From: CAYLLN01 sp036496265
GTDB taxonomy: Bacteria > Planctomycetota > Planctomycetia > Pirellulales > Pirellulaceae
Reading direction: 5' to 3'
Length of the DNA: 64,000 bases
Assembly (NCBI GenBank): GCA_036496265.1
Contig: DASXLL010000277.1
Location: 14,289-78,288, forward strand
In this document: in pieces, positions 52,909 to 61,324 of the stretch
Layout: each line of letters opens with the position of its first letter
Position numbering within the stretch: position 1 is the first letter of the stretch
Position numbers and translations under genes: made by a program
Notes under the pieces: generated by a model
What the model was told of the DNA's origin: nothing
Databases searched by the model: none
What the model saw: the letters and a program-made list of their open reading frames with translations, nothing else

Positions 52909-53784
52909 TCAAGGTTGCCGAAGGTCAAGCGTTTTCGGCTCCGCAGAACCGCCGTCGCGGGTCAATTGCTTCAGAGCGGCGACCTTTTGTTGCGCCGTCG
53001 GCTCGCCGGACGACTCCTGGCCGGGCGGACGGCCCCAGATCAGGCGGAACTTGTCGTCTTGGCTGCGCAACTCATAAACCAATTCGCCGCTGCCGATGCG
53101 AGCGGCAACGATCCAGTACAGGCCGACCGATTGCCACTGGGTTTCGACAGCCGCCGCAATGGCCGCGGCGCCCCCAATCCGTTCGCTCTTCCACGGAACT
53201 CCATACACACCGCTCGGCGTTTCGCCGGCAGCCGCGATCCGCAAATAGTTGCGGGCCTGGCTCGGAGCGAAATCCGTCGATGGCAACAAAACGGCATGTT
53301 CATCGAGGAACAGCAATCCCTCGTCGCCCGGGCCATCAAGTTTCACGACCAAGACCGGCCGGCGGTATTCCAGCTCGACATTGACCTGCGCTGGATACCG
53401 CTTTTCGACGCGAACCACTTCAGCCACCCACGGATGCAGCGTAAACGCACTGCCGATTTTTTCGACAAGCTCTCGATCCAGCAGCATCAGTTGCATCCCC
53501 GCCAGCGCCCTCACGCAATCGGCTTTGACATTCGTATGAATCCACGCCGGCTGCGGCGTAACGACAATCTTGTCTTCGCTGACTAGATAGTCATCGCCTT
53601 CCAGCGACGGCACTCCCCAACGCTGCCACGCGATCGCGACTCCAATGACCGACGCAAGCACAACCGCCGCCGTACTAACCCAGCCGCGATTTTGCTTCCG
53701 CAGCAGAATCACCGCGAGATTCAAGCCGGCGGCCGCGCGGCCGGCCGATTTAGGCTGTCCTTTTCCCATACCTGCGAACTCCAT
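52909..53784 (-). CDS. FtsQ/DivIB-like cell-division membrane protein
   Basis: 291 residues from ATG 53784 (ATG 53769 also possible). A short basic N-terminus is followed by one membrane helix (STAAVVLASVIGVAIAWQRW), then a POTRA-like region (KIGSAFTLHPWVAEVVRVEKRYPAQVNVELEYRRPVLVVKL), which is the FtsQ hallmark, and a beta domain that ends in a charged tail. In other bacteria FtsQ links FtsB/FtsL in the divisome. Planctomycetes mostly lack FtsZ, so its task here is unclear. It follows murB, the order seen in dcw clusters, which supports the call. Confidence 0.8.
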   Translation of the reverse strand: MEFAGMGKGQPKSAGRAAAGLNLAVILLRKQNRGWVSTAAVVLASVIGVAIAWQRWGVPSLEGDDYLVSEDKIVVTPQPAWIHTNVKADCVRALAGMQLMLLDRELVEKIGSAFTLHPWVAEVVRVEKRYPAQVNVELEYRRPVLVVKLDGPGDEGLLFLDEHAVLLPSTDFAPSQARNYLRIAAAGETPSGVYGVPWKSERIGGAAAIAAAVETQWQSVGLYWIVAARIGSGELVYELRSQDDKFRLIWGRPPGQESSGEPTAQQKVAALKQLTRDGGSAEPKTLDLRQP

Positions 53785-53794
53785 TTCGGGCAAA

Positions 53795-53869
53795 AAGAAC
53801 CGAAGAACCAAGAACCAAAGTAGAGACTTTGATCAAGCGGTTTTTTTGGTTCTTGGTTCTTTGGTTCTT
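53795..53869. repeat. 25-bp hairpin of AAGAACC units between murB and ftsQ-like gene
   Basis: Left arm 53795-53819 and right arm 53845-53869 pair at 24 of 25 positions, the exception being a G-T pair; loop 25 nt. The arm sequence is nearly the same as at 39670-39734. It lies 11 nt from the murB stop and 11 nt upstream of the FtsQ-like start. Confidence 0.93.
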
Positions 53870-53879
53870 GGAATTTCTT

Positions 53880-54758
53880 TCACCAGACTTCCACCGCCAA
53901 CTCCAAATCCGTTCCCGTCCGCTCCGCAACCCCGGCGCGGATCGTTTCAATGAGCGCGAGCACATCCCGACTCGTGGCATTCGGTCCCGCCACAATGAAA
54001 TTGGCATTCCGCTCGCTGATTTTGACATCGCCAACTTTGGCGTCCATCAGCCGAGCGTCCTTAATTAAATCCGCGGCGCTAATCCCGCCGGGGCTTTTAA
54101 AAATCTGCCCCATCCGCTGGTCGGACAACGGCTGCTCCGCCCGCTTGAGTATCCACGCCTGCTGCATTTGTTTGGTCAAATACCGCGGGTCGCCCGGTTC
54201 AAGCTCCAACGTCGCTTCCAGAATGACAAGCTCGTCGAGGCTGCTGTTCCGATATCCGAAACGCAGCTCGCTTTTTTGCCGCGTGACGACTTCGCCTTGG
54301 CTGGTCATCACAGTAGCGCTGACCGTGGTTTGACCAATATCGCCGCCGAGAGTGCCGGCGTTGGTGTGCAGCGCGCCGCCTACGCTGCCGGGAATGCCCA
54401 CGAGCGTCTCCGCGCCCGCGAGGCCGGCCCCAACCGCGGTCGAGATCACGTGCCCTAGCTTCGCACCTCCGCCAGCGACGACTCTGCGGCCCATGACCTG
54501 GATTTTGCCAAAAGCCGCCGCGCCGAGATTGATAACGATGCCCGCAATGCCCTCATCGCGAACAAGGACATTCGAGCCGCCGCCCAAAATCCGCACCGGC
54601 AGTCCGTTTTCGCGGCAGCGGCGCACCAGCGTGGTCAGCTCATCGACCGTTGTCGGCTCCGCGAAATGCTGCGCCGGACCACCGAGGCGGAACCAGGTAT
54701 GGGCCGCCAGCGGCTCGTTCTCACGCACGATATGTTCGAAACCAGCGGGAATTGACAT
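53880..54758 (-). CDS. murB: UDP-N-acetylenolpyruvoylglucosamine reductase
   Basis: 292 residues. FAD-binding motifs TWFRLGGPAQHF, VRILGGGSNVLVRDEGIAGIVINLG and LVGIPGSVGGALHTNAGTLGGD are intact; the catalytic region ends with LIKDARLMDAKVGDVKISERNANFIV. The layout corresponds to type II-like MurB, without the long loop of E. coli MurB. It makes UDP-MurNAc, the second step of peptidoglycan synthesis, so this planctomycete should make peptidoglycan. The FtsQ-like gene follows. Confidence 0.96.
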   Translation of the reverse strand: MSIPAGFEHIVRENEPLAAHTWFRLGGPAQHFAEPTTVDELTTLVRRCRENGLPVRILGGGSNVLVRDEGIAGIVINLGAAAFGKIQVMGRRVVAGGGAKLGHVISTAVGAGLAGAETLVGIPGSVGGALHTNAGTLGGDIGQTTVSATVMTSQGEVVTRQKSELRFGYRNSSLDELVILEATLELEPGDPRYLTKQMQQAWILKRAEQPLSDQRMGQIFKSPGGISAADLIKDARLMDAKVGDVKISERNANFIVAGPNATSRDVLALIETIRAGVAERTGTDLELAVEVW

Positions 54759-54807
54759 GGCACGATTTTAACGCCCCGCAGCGAGGGCGTCAGCATCGCT
54801 ATTGGCA

Positions 54808-54875
54808 GGCGAGCGGGGGACGTAAGTCCCCCTGTAATCTCGACGCCACCGGGAGGCTCACGCCTCCCGCTCGCC
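54808..54875. repeat. Dispersed palindrome family, copy 4 (double)
   Basis: AGGCGAGCGGGGGAC..GTCCCCCTGTA (54808-54836) is followed by an inverted second unit GGGAGGCTCACGCCTCCCGCTCGCC (in two parts, 54851-54875). The outer GGCGAGCGG ends are in inverted orientation, making one larger inverted element in the divergent murB/cyclophilin spacer. Confidence 0.82.
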
Positions 54876-54967
54876 TCTCACTCAAAAGTGATGTTGCACG
54901 ATTTTTGACCGCCGCCGATGATACCCAGCTGATAGCACAACGATGATGCCACAGGAGGGCACTGGCG

Positions 54968-55678
54968 ATGCGAGCCGGTTGTTCGATTCAGCGATCCACC
55001 ATTTTCTGTTCGAGCCTGTTGGCACTGCTAGCGCTTATCGGCTGCGGAAAATCGACCGCTAAGACCGCCGAAACGCCTGCAGATGCCGCTCAGCAACCGT
55101 CGGCAGATGCTCCGGCAACGAATACGGCGGCCGCGGCCAAGCCGGTGCCAGACTTGCCCAAGCCTATCGATCCCATGGTCGTGCTGCACACCAGCCAGGG
55201 TGACGTCACCATCAAGTTGTTTCAGGAAAAAGCGCCTCGGACCGTCGAAAATTTCCTCCGCGGCTATGCCGAACGCGGCTTTTACGAGCAGACTATTTTT
55301 CACCACGTCGAGCCGGGACAGATGATTATCGCCGGCGGCTACACGGCCGATCTGCAGCGCAAGCCGCCCCGCGCGCCGATCTATAACGAATCGAAAAACG
55401 GCCTTTTGAACCGCCGCGGCACGATCGCGATGATTCGCGACGCCGACGCGCCGCACAGCGCGACTTCCGAGTTCTTCATCAACCTCGCCGACAATCCGGA
55501 TTTCGACTTCAAAGCGACCGACGAAGACGACGTGCCCGGCTACTGCGTCTTCGGCGAAGTCGTCCAAGGCATGGACGTAATCGATCGCATCGCCCAGCTC
55601 CCCACCGCCAGCTTGGGCGACTTTGCCAAGGTCCCCTCCCCGCCGGTGACAATTGCCCGGATCGAGCGGCTGCAATAG
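54968..55678 (+). CDS. Cyclophilin-type peptidyl-prolyl isomerase lipoprotein
   Basis: 236 residues. The signal peptide ends in a lipobox LALIGC, so Cys26 is expected to be lipidated. After an Ala/Pro linker, the cyclophilin domain (about 70-236) shows VVLHTSQGDVTIKLFQEKAPRTVENF, FYEQTIFHHVEPGQMIIAGGY, SATSEFFINLADNPDFDF and GEVVQGMDVIDRI. The catalytic-region Arg of FxR is replaced (FHHVEPGQ), so activity may be lower than in CypA. It probably helps fold exported proteins at the membrane. Confidence 0.92.
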   Translation: MRAGCSIQRSTIFCSSLLALLALIGCGKSTAKTAETPADAAQQPSADAPATNTAAAAKPVPDLPKPIDPMVVLHTSQGDVTIKLFQEKAPRTVENFLRGYAERGFYEQTIFHHVEPGQMIIAGGYTADLQRKPPRAPIYNESKNGLLNRRGTIAMIRDADAPHSATSEFFINLADNPDFDFKATDEDDVPGYCVFGEVVQGMDVIDRIAQLPTASLGDFAKVPSPPVTIARIERLQ

Positions 55679-55895
55679 TCGTTTCGTCGTAAATCTAATT
55701 GCGACAGGGGTTTCAGTCGCGTCTGGTCGCACGCCGCGGGCCCTTGCAGTCGCTTGGCCTATTCTAAAAATGGGCTTTTGTCGGTATTTATGGAGCCGGC
55801 GTGCGACCTCAGCTATCTGGTCTTCAGCCGATTTGCGCTGCTTTTTTCCTGCTTGAATTGCTTTTTCCCGGCCAGGCTTTCCCCGTCCGCCAACG

Positions 55896-58001
55896 ATGAC
55901 CAAGATCGATTTGTCCGGGGACGCAGCGGAACAGCAGCCTGTAGTCCATCCCGTCTTTGGCGATCACGAAGTTCCGCCAGATCAGCCGACGGTCACGGAA
56001 AAAGTAAAGACGCTCTTGGTCGGACGACCGTTCGATTTGGCGGACAAGCAGGTCTATCACCACATTTCGCTGGTGGCGTTGCTGGCGTGGGTGGGGCTGG
56101 GGGCGGACGGGCTGTCGAGCTCGTGCTATGGGCCTTCGGAGGCGTTCGAGCATCTGCGGTCGCATTCGTATTTGGCGATCTTCCTCGCCCTGGCGACCAT
56201 GTTTACGGTGGTCGTCATTTCAGCCTGCTATAGCCACATCATCGAAGCATTTCCCAGCGGCGGCGGTGGATATTTGGTCGCCAGCAAGATGCTGGGGTCG
56301 AAGGTCGGAGCATTGGCGGGCTGCGCGCTGATCGTCGATTACGTTTTGACTGTGACGGTTTCGATTGCGGCGGCCGGCGATGCGCTGTTTGGCTTGCTGG
56401 GGTTAACCGAACCGCATTGGCATCCGGTCAAGCTGTGGGCCGAGACGGGAGCGATTGGCGGATTGATCGTGCTGAATCTGCGCGGCGTGAAAGAATCGAT
56501 CAACGTGCTGATGCCGATTTTCATCATTTTTTTGGTGACCCACGCAGTTCTGATTCTGGGTGCGCTGGGCATGCACCTGGGCGAGTTCGGGACCCTCGCA
56601 TCCGACATCGGCACGCACATGGCCGCGGACGTGCGGGATCCGAATATCGGCTGGGTTTTTGTACTCATGTTGTTTTTGAAGGCCTATTCGCTCGGTGCAG
56701 GCACCTATACGGGCATTGAAGCCGTGTCGAATAGCATGGCCGTGATGCGCGAGCCGCGAGTGGCGACCGCGCAGCGCACGATGTTGTATATGGCGGTCTC
56801 GCTGGCAATCACGGCCGGCGGGCTAATGGTGGCGTACCTGCTGTTTGAGCTGGATTTGAAAACGGCGGGCACAACGCTGCTGGCTCAGAAAGAGCATACC
56901 GGCCGGACCATGAACGATTTGCTGACGGAGTGGTTTGCGCGCGGGGCGTTGCCGGGTCCGCTCGTTCAAATCTTCCGCTGGATCACGGTGCTGTCGGAGG
57001 CGACGCTGCTAGTTGTCGCCGCGCAGGCTGGTTTCATCGGCGGGCCTAAATGCTTGGCGAATATGGCCCACGACTCATGGGTGCCGCATTGGTTTGGCAG
57101 CTTGTCGGAACGGCTGGCATCGCACAACGGCATCTTGCTGATCGGCTTGAGCAGCCTGGTGGCACTGTGGGCCAATGCGGGCGCCGTTTCGGCCCTGATC
57201 GTGATGTACTCGATCAATGTGTTCGTCACGTTTTCGCTGTCGATGATCGGCATGACGCTGCATTGGCGGCAGCACAAAGAAGATCCCGCTTGGCGAAGAC
57301 GAGTGGCCTTGTTTGTATTTGGATCGGTGTTGTGTATCGCGATTCTGGTGGTGACGGTGAGCTTTAAGTTTGCCGAGGGTGCCTGGAAGACGGTCGTGGT
57401 GACGGGGATCGTCACAGGTCTAGCGCTGGCCATTCATCGCTATTACGACTATGTCCGCTCGCGGCTGAAGAGCCTCGACGAATCGCTGGGCACGATCGAG
57501 GTTCATGGCGAGCCGAATTTAGCAGCGCCCGATCCGAACCAGCACACGGCGGTGATTCTAGTGGGCGGTTACAGTGGTCTGGGCGTTCACACGCTGCTCA
57601 ATGCCGTCCGCTTCGTGCCCAATCATTTCAAGAACATGATTTTCATCTCGGTGGGAGTCGTCGATTCAGGGAATTTCAAGGGCATTGAAGAACTCGACAG
57701 TTTGAAGAACTATCTCGAGGGGGCGTTGGGTAAATATGTCGATCTGGCGCGGCGGCTGAGTTTTCCCTCGACGAGCTACATGGCAATTGGTACGGACGTC
57801 GTCGACGAACTCGAGCATCTCTGCCGCGTGGTGCACCGCGATTTTCCGAAGTCGGTGGTGTTTGCGGGACAGTTGGTGTTTCAGCGTGAAACGTGGTACG
57901 GGGCGCTCTTACACAACCAGACCGCCTACTCGCTCCAGCGGCGCCTGCAGTGGGACGGCGTGCCGATGGTAATTTTGCCGACTCGCGTCCGCGAGACTTA
58001 A
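55896..58001 (+). CDS. APC-superfamily permease with C-terminal cytoplasmic domain, paralogue 1
   Basis: 701 residues. About 12 membrane helices occupy residues 50-500, with a first-helix unwound motif GLGADGLSSSCYGPSEAF and YTGIEAVSNSMAVM, typical of amino-acid/polyamine/organocation carriers. The C-terminal 200 residues are soluble (HTAVILVGGYSGLGVHTLLNAVRF ...), reminiscent of a universal-stress-like nucleotide-binding fold. Substrate unknown. A paralogue follows 180 nt downstream, with the last 146 bp almost identical. Confidence 0.9.
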   Translation: MTKIDLSGDAAEQQPVVHPVFGDHEVPPDQPTVTEKVKTLLVGRPFDLADKQVYHHISLVALLAWVGLGADGLSSSCYGPSEAFEHLRSHSYLAIFLALATMFTVVVISACYSHIIEAFPSGGGGYLVASKMLGSKVGALAGCALIVDYVLTVTVSIAAAGDALFGLLGLTEPHWHPVKLWAETGAIGGLIVLNLRGVKESINVLMPIFIIFLVTHAVLILGALGMHLGEFGTLASDIGTHMAADVRDPNIGWVFVLMLFLKAYSLGAGTYTGIEAVSNSMAVMREPRVATAQRTMLYMAVSLAITAGGLMVAYLLFELDLKTAGTTLLAQKEHTGRTMNDLLTEWFARGALPGPLVQIFRWITVLSEATLLVVAAQAGFIGGPKCLANMAHDSWVPHWFGSLSERLASHNGILLIGLSSLVALWANAGAVSALIVMYSINVFVTFSLSMIGMTLHWRQHKEDPAWRRRVALFVFGSVLCIAILVVTVSFKFAEGAWKTVVVTGIVTGLALAIHRYYDYVRSRLKSLDESLGTIEVHGEPNLAAPDPNQHTAVILVGGYSGLGVHTLLNAVRFVPNHFKNMIFISVGVVDSGNFKGIEELDSLKNYLEGALGKYVDLARRLSFPSTSYMAIGTDVVDELEHLCRVVHRDFPKSVVFAGQLVFQRETWYGALLHNQTAYSLQRRLQWDGVPMVILPTRVRET

Positions 58002-58181
58002 GAATTCGACGCTGCATCTTGATGTTTTCTTGACGCTGCGAACCGTGCTTTTAACAACATCTTGATATCGCTGGCTGTAGCATTTTGCGCCAGCTGCATC
58101 TTGGTTAATAAACCCAACGGGCGGGCGGCTGGAATGGCCCGACCGCTTTTGATCGCGACGATGTTGTTGAAGGATTGAAAA

Positions 58182-60326
58182 GTGGGCATTGCAAACGAGG
58201 CGAATGACGCCAGCGACGGCCCGCTGCCCTCGCAGCCGATCCGCGGCATTCTCGGCGAACACGAGGCGCCGCCCGATCTGCCGCGGGTCACGGACAAGGT
58301 GAAGACGCTGCTCGTCGGCAAGGCGTTCGATCTGGCCGACCAGCGGATTTATCACCACATCTCGCTGGTGGCGTTTTTGGCCTGGGTCGGGCTGGGGGCG
58401 GACGGGCTTTCCAGCTCGTGCTATGGTCCGTCGGAGGCGTTCGGACACCTCAAGGAGCATTATCACCTCGCGATCTTTCTCGCCCTGGCGACGATGTTCA
58501 CGGTGTGGGTGATCTCGGCGTGCTACAGCCACATCATTGAAGTCTTTCCGAGCGGCGGCGGCGGGTATCTCGTGGCCAGCAAGATGCTTGGCACGCGATT
58601 CGGCGTCGTTTCCGGCTCTGCGCTCGTCGTCGATTACATTTTGACCGTGACCGTGTCGATTGCGGCGGCGGGCGACGCGCTCCTGGGACTGGCGGGTGCG
58701 CAAGCCCAGTGGCTGAAGCTGCCGCTGGAAACCGGCGCGATCGTCTTCTTGGTCGTGCTGAACCTGCGGGGCGTAAAAGAGTCGGTCACGATCTTGATGC
58801 CAATTTTCTTGACGTTTGTTTTCACGCACGCGATTCTCATCGTCGGGGCGATTGCTTTGCACATCGGCAGCATCGGTGTAGTCGCGGCCGAAGTGACCCA
58901 GGAGGTGCAGGCGAACATCGCCAACCCCGAGATGGGCTTCTTCGGCATGCTGGGGCTGCTCTTATATGCGTATTCGCTCGGCGCCGGCACCTACACGGGC
59001 ATTGAGGCGGTAAGCAACAGCATGCCGGTGATGCGCGAACCGAAAGTGGCCACAGCGCAGCGGACCATGATGTATATGGCGACGTCGCTGGCACTGACGG
59101 CTGGCGGCCTGATGCTCGCTTATCTCTTGCTCAAGCTGACTCTGCCCGAAAACGGCACGCCGAGCATGATGAATTTGCTCCTGACGGAGAAATTCGTCGC
59201 CGACATCGGTTTGCCGCACTGGCTCGGCATGGCGTTCTTGCTCGTCACGATTGTATCGGAGGGGGCATTGCTGGTTGTTGCGGCGCAGGCCGGGTTTATC
59301 GATGGTCCGCGCGTGCTGGCAAACATGGCGCATGACTCCTACGTGCCGCATTGGTTCGGCAGCTTGTCGGAACGGCTGGCGACGCACAACGGCATCTTGC
59401 TGATCGGCAGTGCGGCGCTGGCCGCCCTGTGGGCCACGGGGGGCAACGTCTCGGCCCTGGTCGTCATGTATTCGATCAACGTATTTCTGACGTTTTCACT
59501 GTCGATGATCGGCATGGCCTGTCACTGGTATGAGCAGCGCGGGAAAAATCCGCTGTGGCGGCGGCGGTGGCTGCTGTTCGTGTTTGGCGCCGCGCTGTGT
59601 CTGTGCATTTTGGCCGTGAATCTTTATTACAAGGTGATTTACGACCTTTACCATCTGCTCACGACGCACCGTGAGACGGGGCAGGCAGCGGAAGCGACGG
59701 GGCACGGCTGGATGACGATCGCCGTCACGGGCGGGCTGGTCGGTTTGTGCTTTCTCATCCGCCGCTATTACGACTATGTCCGCGAGCGGCTGAAAAACCT
59801 TGACGAGTCGCTGGGCGCGATTGAAGTAAACGGCGAGCCGAACCTATCGCCACCTGATCCCGAACAACATACGGCGGTGATCTTGGTCGGCGGCTACAGC
59901 GGCCTGGGTGTACACACGCTGCTCAACACAGTCCGCTTCATGCCCAATTATTTCAAGAACATGATCTTCATTTCGGTGGGCGTGGTTGATTCGGGGAATT
60001 TTAAGGGCATTGAGGAATTGGATAGCCTGAAAAAGTATGTCGAGACGGCGCTCGGCAAATATGTCGATCTGGCGCGGCGTCTGAATCTTCCCTCAACGAG
60101 CTACATGACAATCGGCACGGATGTCGTCGAGGAGCTGGAACGGTTGTGCCGCGTGGTGCACCACGATTTTCCGAAGTCGGTGGTGTTTGCGGGACAGTTG
60201 GTGTTTCAGCGTGAAACGTGGTACGGGGCGCTCTTACACAACCAGACCGCCTATTCGCTCCAGCGGCGCCTGCAGTGGGACGGCGTGCCGATGGTGATTT
60301 TGCCGACTCGGGTGCGGGAGGGGTGA
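58182..60326 (+). CDS. APC-superfamily permease with C-terminal cytoplasmic domain, paralogue 2
   Basis: 714 residues from GTG 58182, with GAAGGA 7 nt upstream. Same architecture as its neighbour: GLGADGLSSSCYGPSEAF, 12 helices, GIEAVSNSMPVM, and a soluble C-terminal domain. The middle (LLYAYSLGAGTYTG versus FLKAYSLGAGTYTG) is similar but clearly diverged at the DNA level, whereas the final 146 bp match the first gene at 144 positions, pointing to gene conversion. The two may form a heteromer or serve different substrates. Confidence 0.9.
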   Translation: MGIANEANDASDGPLPSQPIRGILGEHEAPPDLPRVTDKVKTLLVGKAFDLADQRIYHHISLVAFLAWVGLGADGLSSSCYGPSEAFGHLKEHYHLAIFLALATMFTVWVISACYSHIIEVFPSGGGGYLVASKMLGTRFGVVSGSALVVDYILTVTVSIAAAGDALLGLAGAQAQWLKLPLETGAIVFLVVLNLRGVKESVTILMPIFLTFVFTHAILIVGAIALHIGSIGVVAAEVTQEVQANIANPEMGFFGMLGLLLYAYSLGAGTYTGIEAVSNSMPVMREPKVATAQRTMMYMATSLALTAGGLMLAYLLLKLTLPENGTPSMMNLLLTEKFVADIGLPHWLGMAFLLVTIVSEGALLVVAAQAGFIDGPRVLANMAHDSYVPHWFGSLSERLATHNGILLIGSAALAALWATGGNVSALVVMYSINVFLTFSLSMIGMACHWYEQRGKNPLWRRRWLLFVFGAALCLCILAVNLYYKVIYDLYHLLTTHRETGQAAEATGHGWMTIAVTGGLVGLCFLIRRYYDYVRERLKNLDESLGAIEVNGEPNLSPPDPEQHTAVILVGGYSGLGVHTLLNTVRFMPNYFKNMIFISVGVVDSGNFKGIEELDSLKKYVETALGKYVDLARRLNLPSTSYMTIGTDVVEELERLCRVVHHDFPKSVVFAGQLVFQRETWYGALLHNQTAYSLQRRLQWDGVPMVILPTRVREG

Positions 60327-60474
60327 GCGGCGTCGTGGGCTGCCGCTTGACCAACGTAGGCGATTTCGTAACTTAACAGGGACGGTTCAGTCGCAATTGC
60401 TTGGCAGACTGGGGCAAGTCTGCTCCTGGCTGTTGGAGTTCAGTACTCGTTGGTTTTTTTTGGGGACATTTACA

Positions 60475-60627
60475 GTGACAATTTTGCGCGTGGGTCCGAA
60501 TCAAAAGTATTCTGACGGTTGGGAATCGGCGTTTTTCGGCAAACGAAGCGGGGCGAAGTCGGCGGCAAAGAAGCCGACGCCGTCAAAAAAGGCCGGGCCG
60601 AAGAAGGCCAAAAAGGGCAGGAAATAG
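60475..60627 (+). CDS. 50-aa basic protein with Lys/Ala tail
   Basis: 50 residues from GTG 60475, with GGGGA 7 nt upstream. It starts TILRVGPNQKYSDGWESAFFG and ends in a Lys/Ala/Pro tail (SAAKKPTPSKKAGPKKAKKG). I recall similar tiny proteins (RVGP.xKYSxxW...K-rich tail) in planctomycete genomes, annotated as hypothetical. Possibly nucleic-acid-binding. Too small to be certain. Confidence 0.55.
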   Translation: MTILRVGPNQKYSDGWESAFFGKRSGAKSAAKKPTPSKKAGPKKAKKGRK

Positions 60628-60635
60628 GTCCATGC

Positions 60636-60699
60636 GGCGAGCGGGGGACGTAAGTCCCCCGGTATCTCAGCGCCATCGGGGAAGCTCACGCCTCTTGCC
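60636..60699. repeat. Dispersed palindrome family, copy 5 (double)
   Basis: GGCGAGCGGGGGAC-GTAA-GTCCCCCGGTA at 60636-60664, followed by a degraded inverted unit (GGGGAAGCTCACGCCTCTTGCC) to 60699, like the double copy at 54808. It starts 9 nt after the small basic protein gene. Confidence 0.8.
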
Positions 60700-60820
60700 T
60701 CCGTCAACCAGGATTGGCCTTCGACGTTGACCGCTGCGCCGCCTGTGGCCTATAACCAACGGCTGCCTTGGTTCCGGTCTAAACCGGGCGTTTGATACTC
60801 GCAGCAGGTCAGCAGTCAGC

Positions 60821-61312
60821 ATGAGCGTCGGCGAAGGGGCAGGAACGGGTTTTGCCACGATGCGGGGCCGGGACTATCCGGCGATCCGCCAATTCACGGT
60901 GTTCCTGGAGAATCGCGTCGGCCAGCTCCTGGAAGTCATTCGCCGGTTCGAAAACTCCAAGGTCCGCATCGTCGCCCTCTCGATCAGCGACGCCACCGAA
61001 TGTGCCTTCGTTCGCTTTCTTCTCAGTCACCCTGAGCAGGGCCGTGAGGTACTTGAGCGGGCCGGCTTGGCTATCGTCGAGAGCGATTTGATCGGCCTGG
61101 AGCTGCCAGAAGGGCCCAATCCGCTCTTGGAAGTCTGTACGGCCCTATTGCAGGCTGAAGTCAACATCGTGCAGGCCTATCCGCTCATGATTCGCCCACA
61201 CGGCCGCCCCGCCGTGGCCCTGATGGTCGATAATCTCGAAATGGCGCAAGAGACGCTGAAGAACAAGAACTTTACGATGATCTCGGAGCGGGATCTGGTG
61301 GATGACGAGTAG
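60821..61312 (+). CDS. Double ACT-domain protein
   Basis: 163 residues; starts at 60821 or ATG 60860. Two ACT-like units: RQFTVFLENRVGQLLEVIRRFENSKVRIVALSI (about 22-90) and PLLEVCTALLQAEVNIVQAYPLMIRPHGRPAVALMVDN (about 100-150). ACT domains bind small molecules such as amino acids and regulate partner enzymes. No catalytic domain is attached, so it is probably a stand-alone sensor subunit. The function is unknown. Confidence 0.85.
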   Translation: MSVGEGAGTGFATMRGRDYPAIRQFTVFLENRVGQLLEVIRRFENSKVRIVALSISDATECAFVRFLLSHPEQGREVLERAGLAIVESDLIGLELPEGPNPLLEVCTALLQAEVNIVQAYPLMIRPHGRPAVALMVDNLEMAQETLKNKNFTMISERDLVDDE

Positions 61313-61324
61313 CGGATGCGCGAC

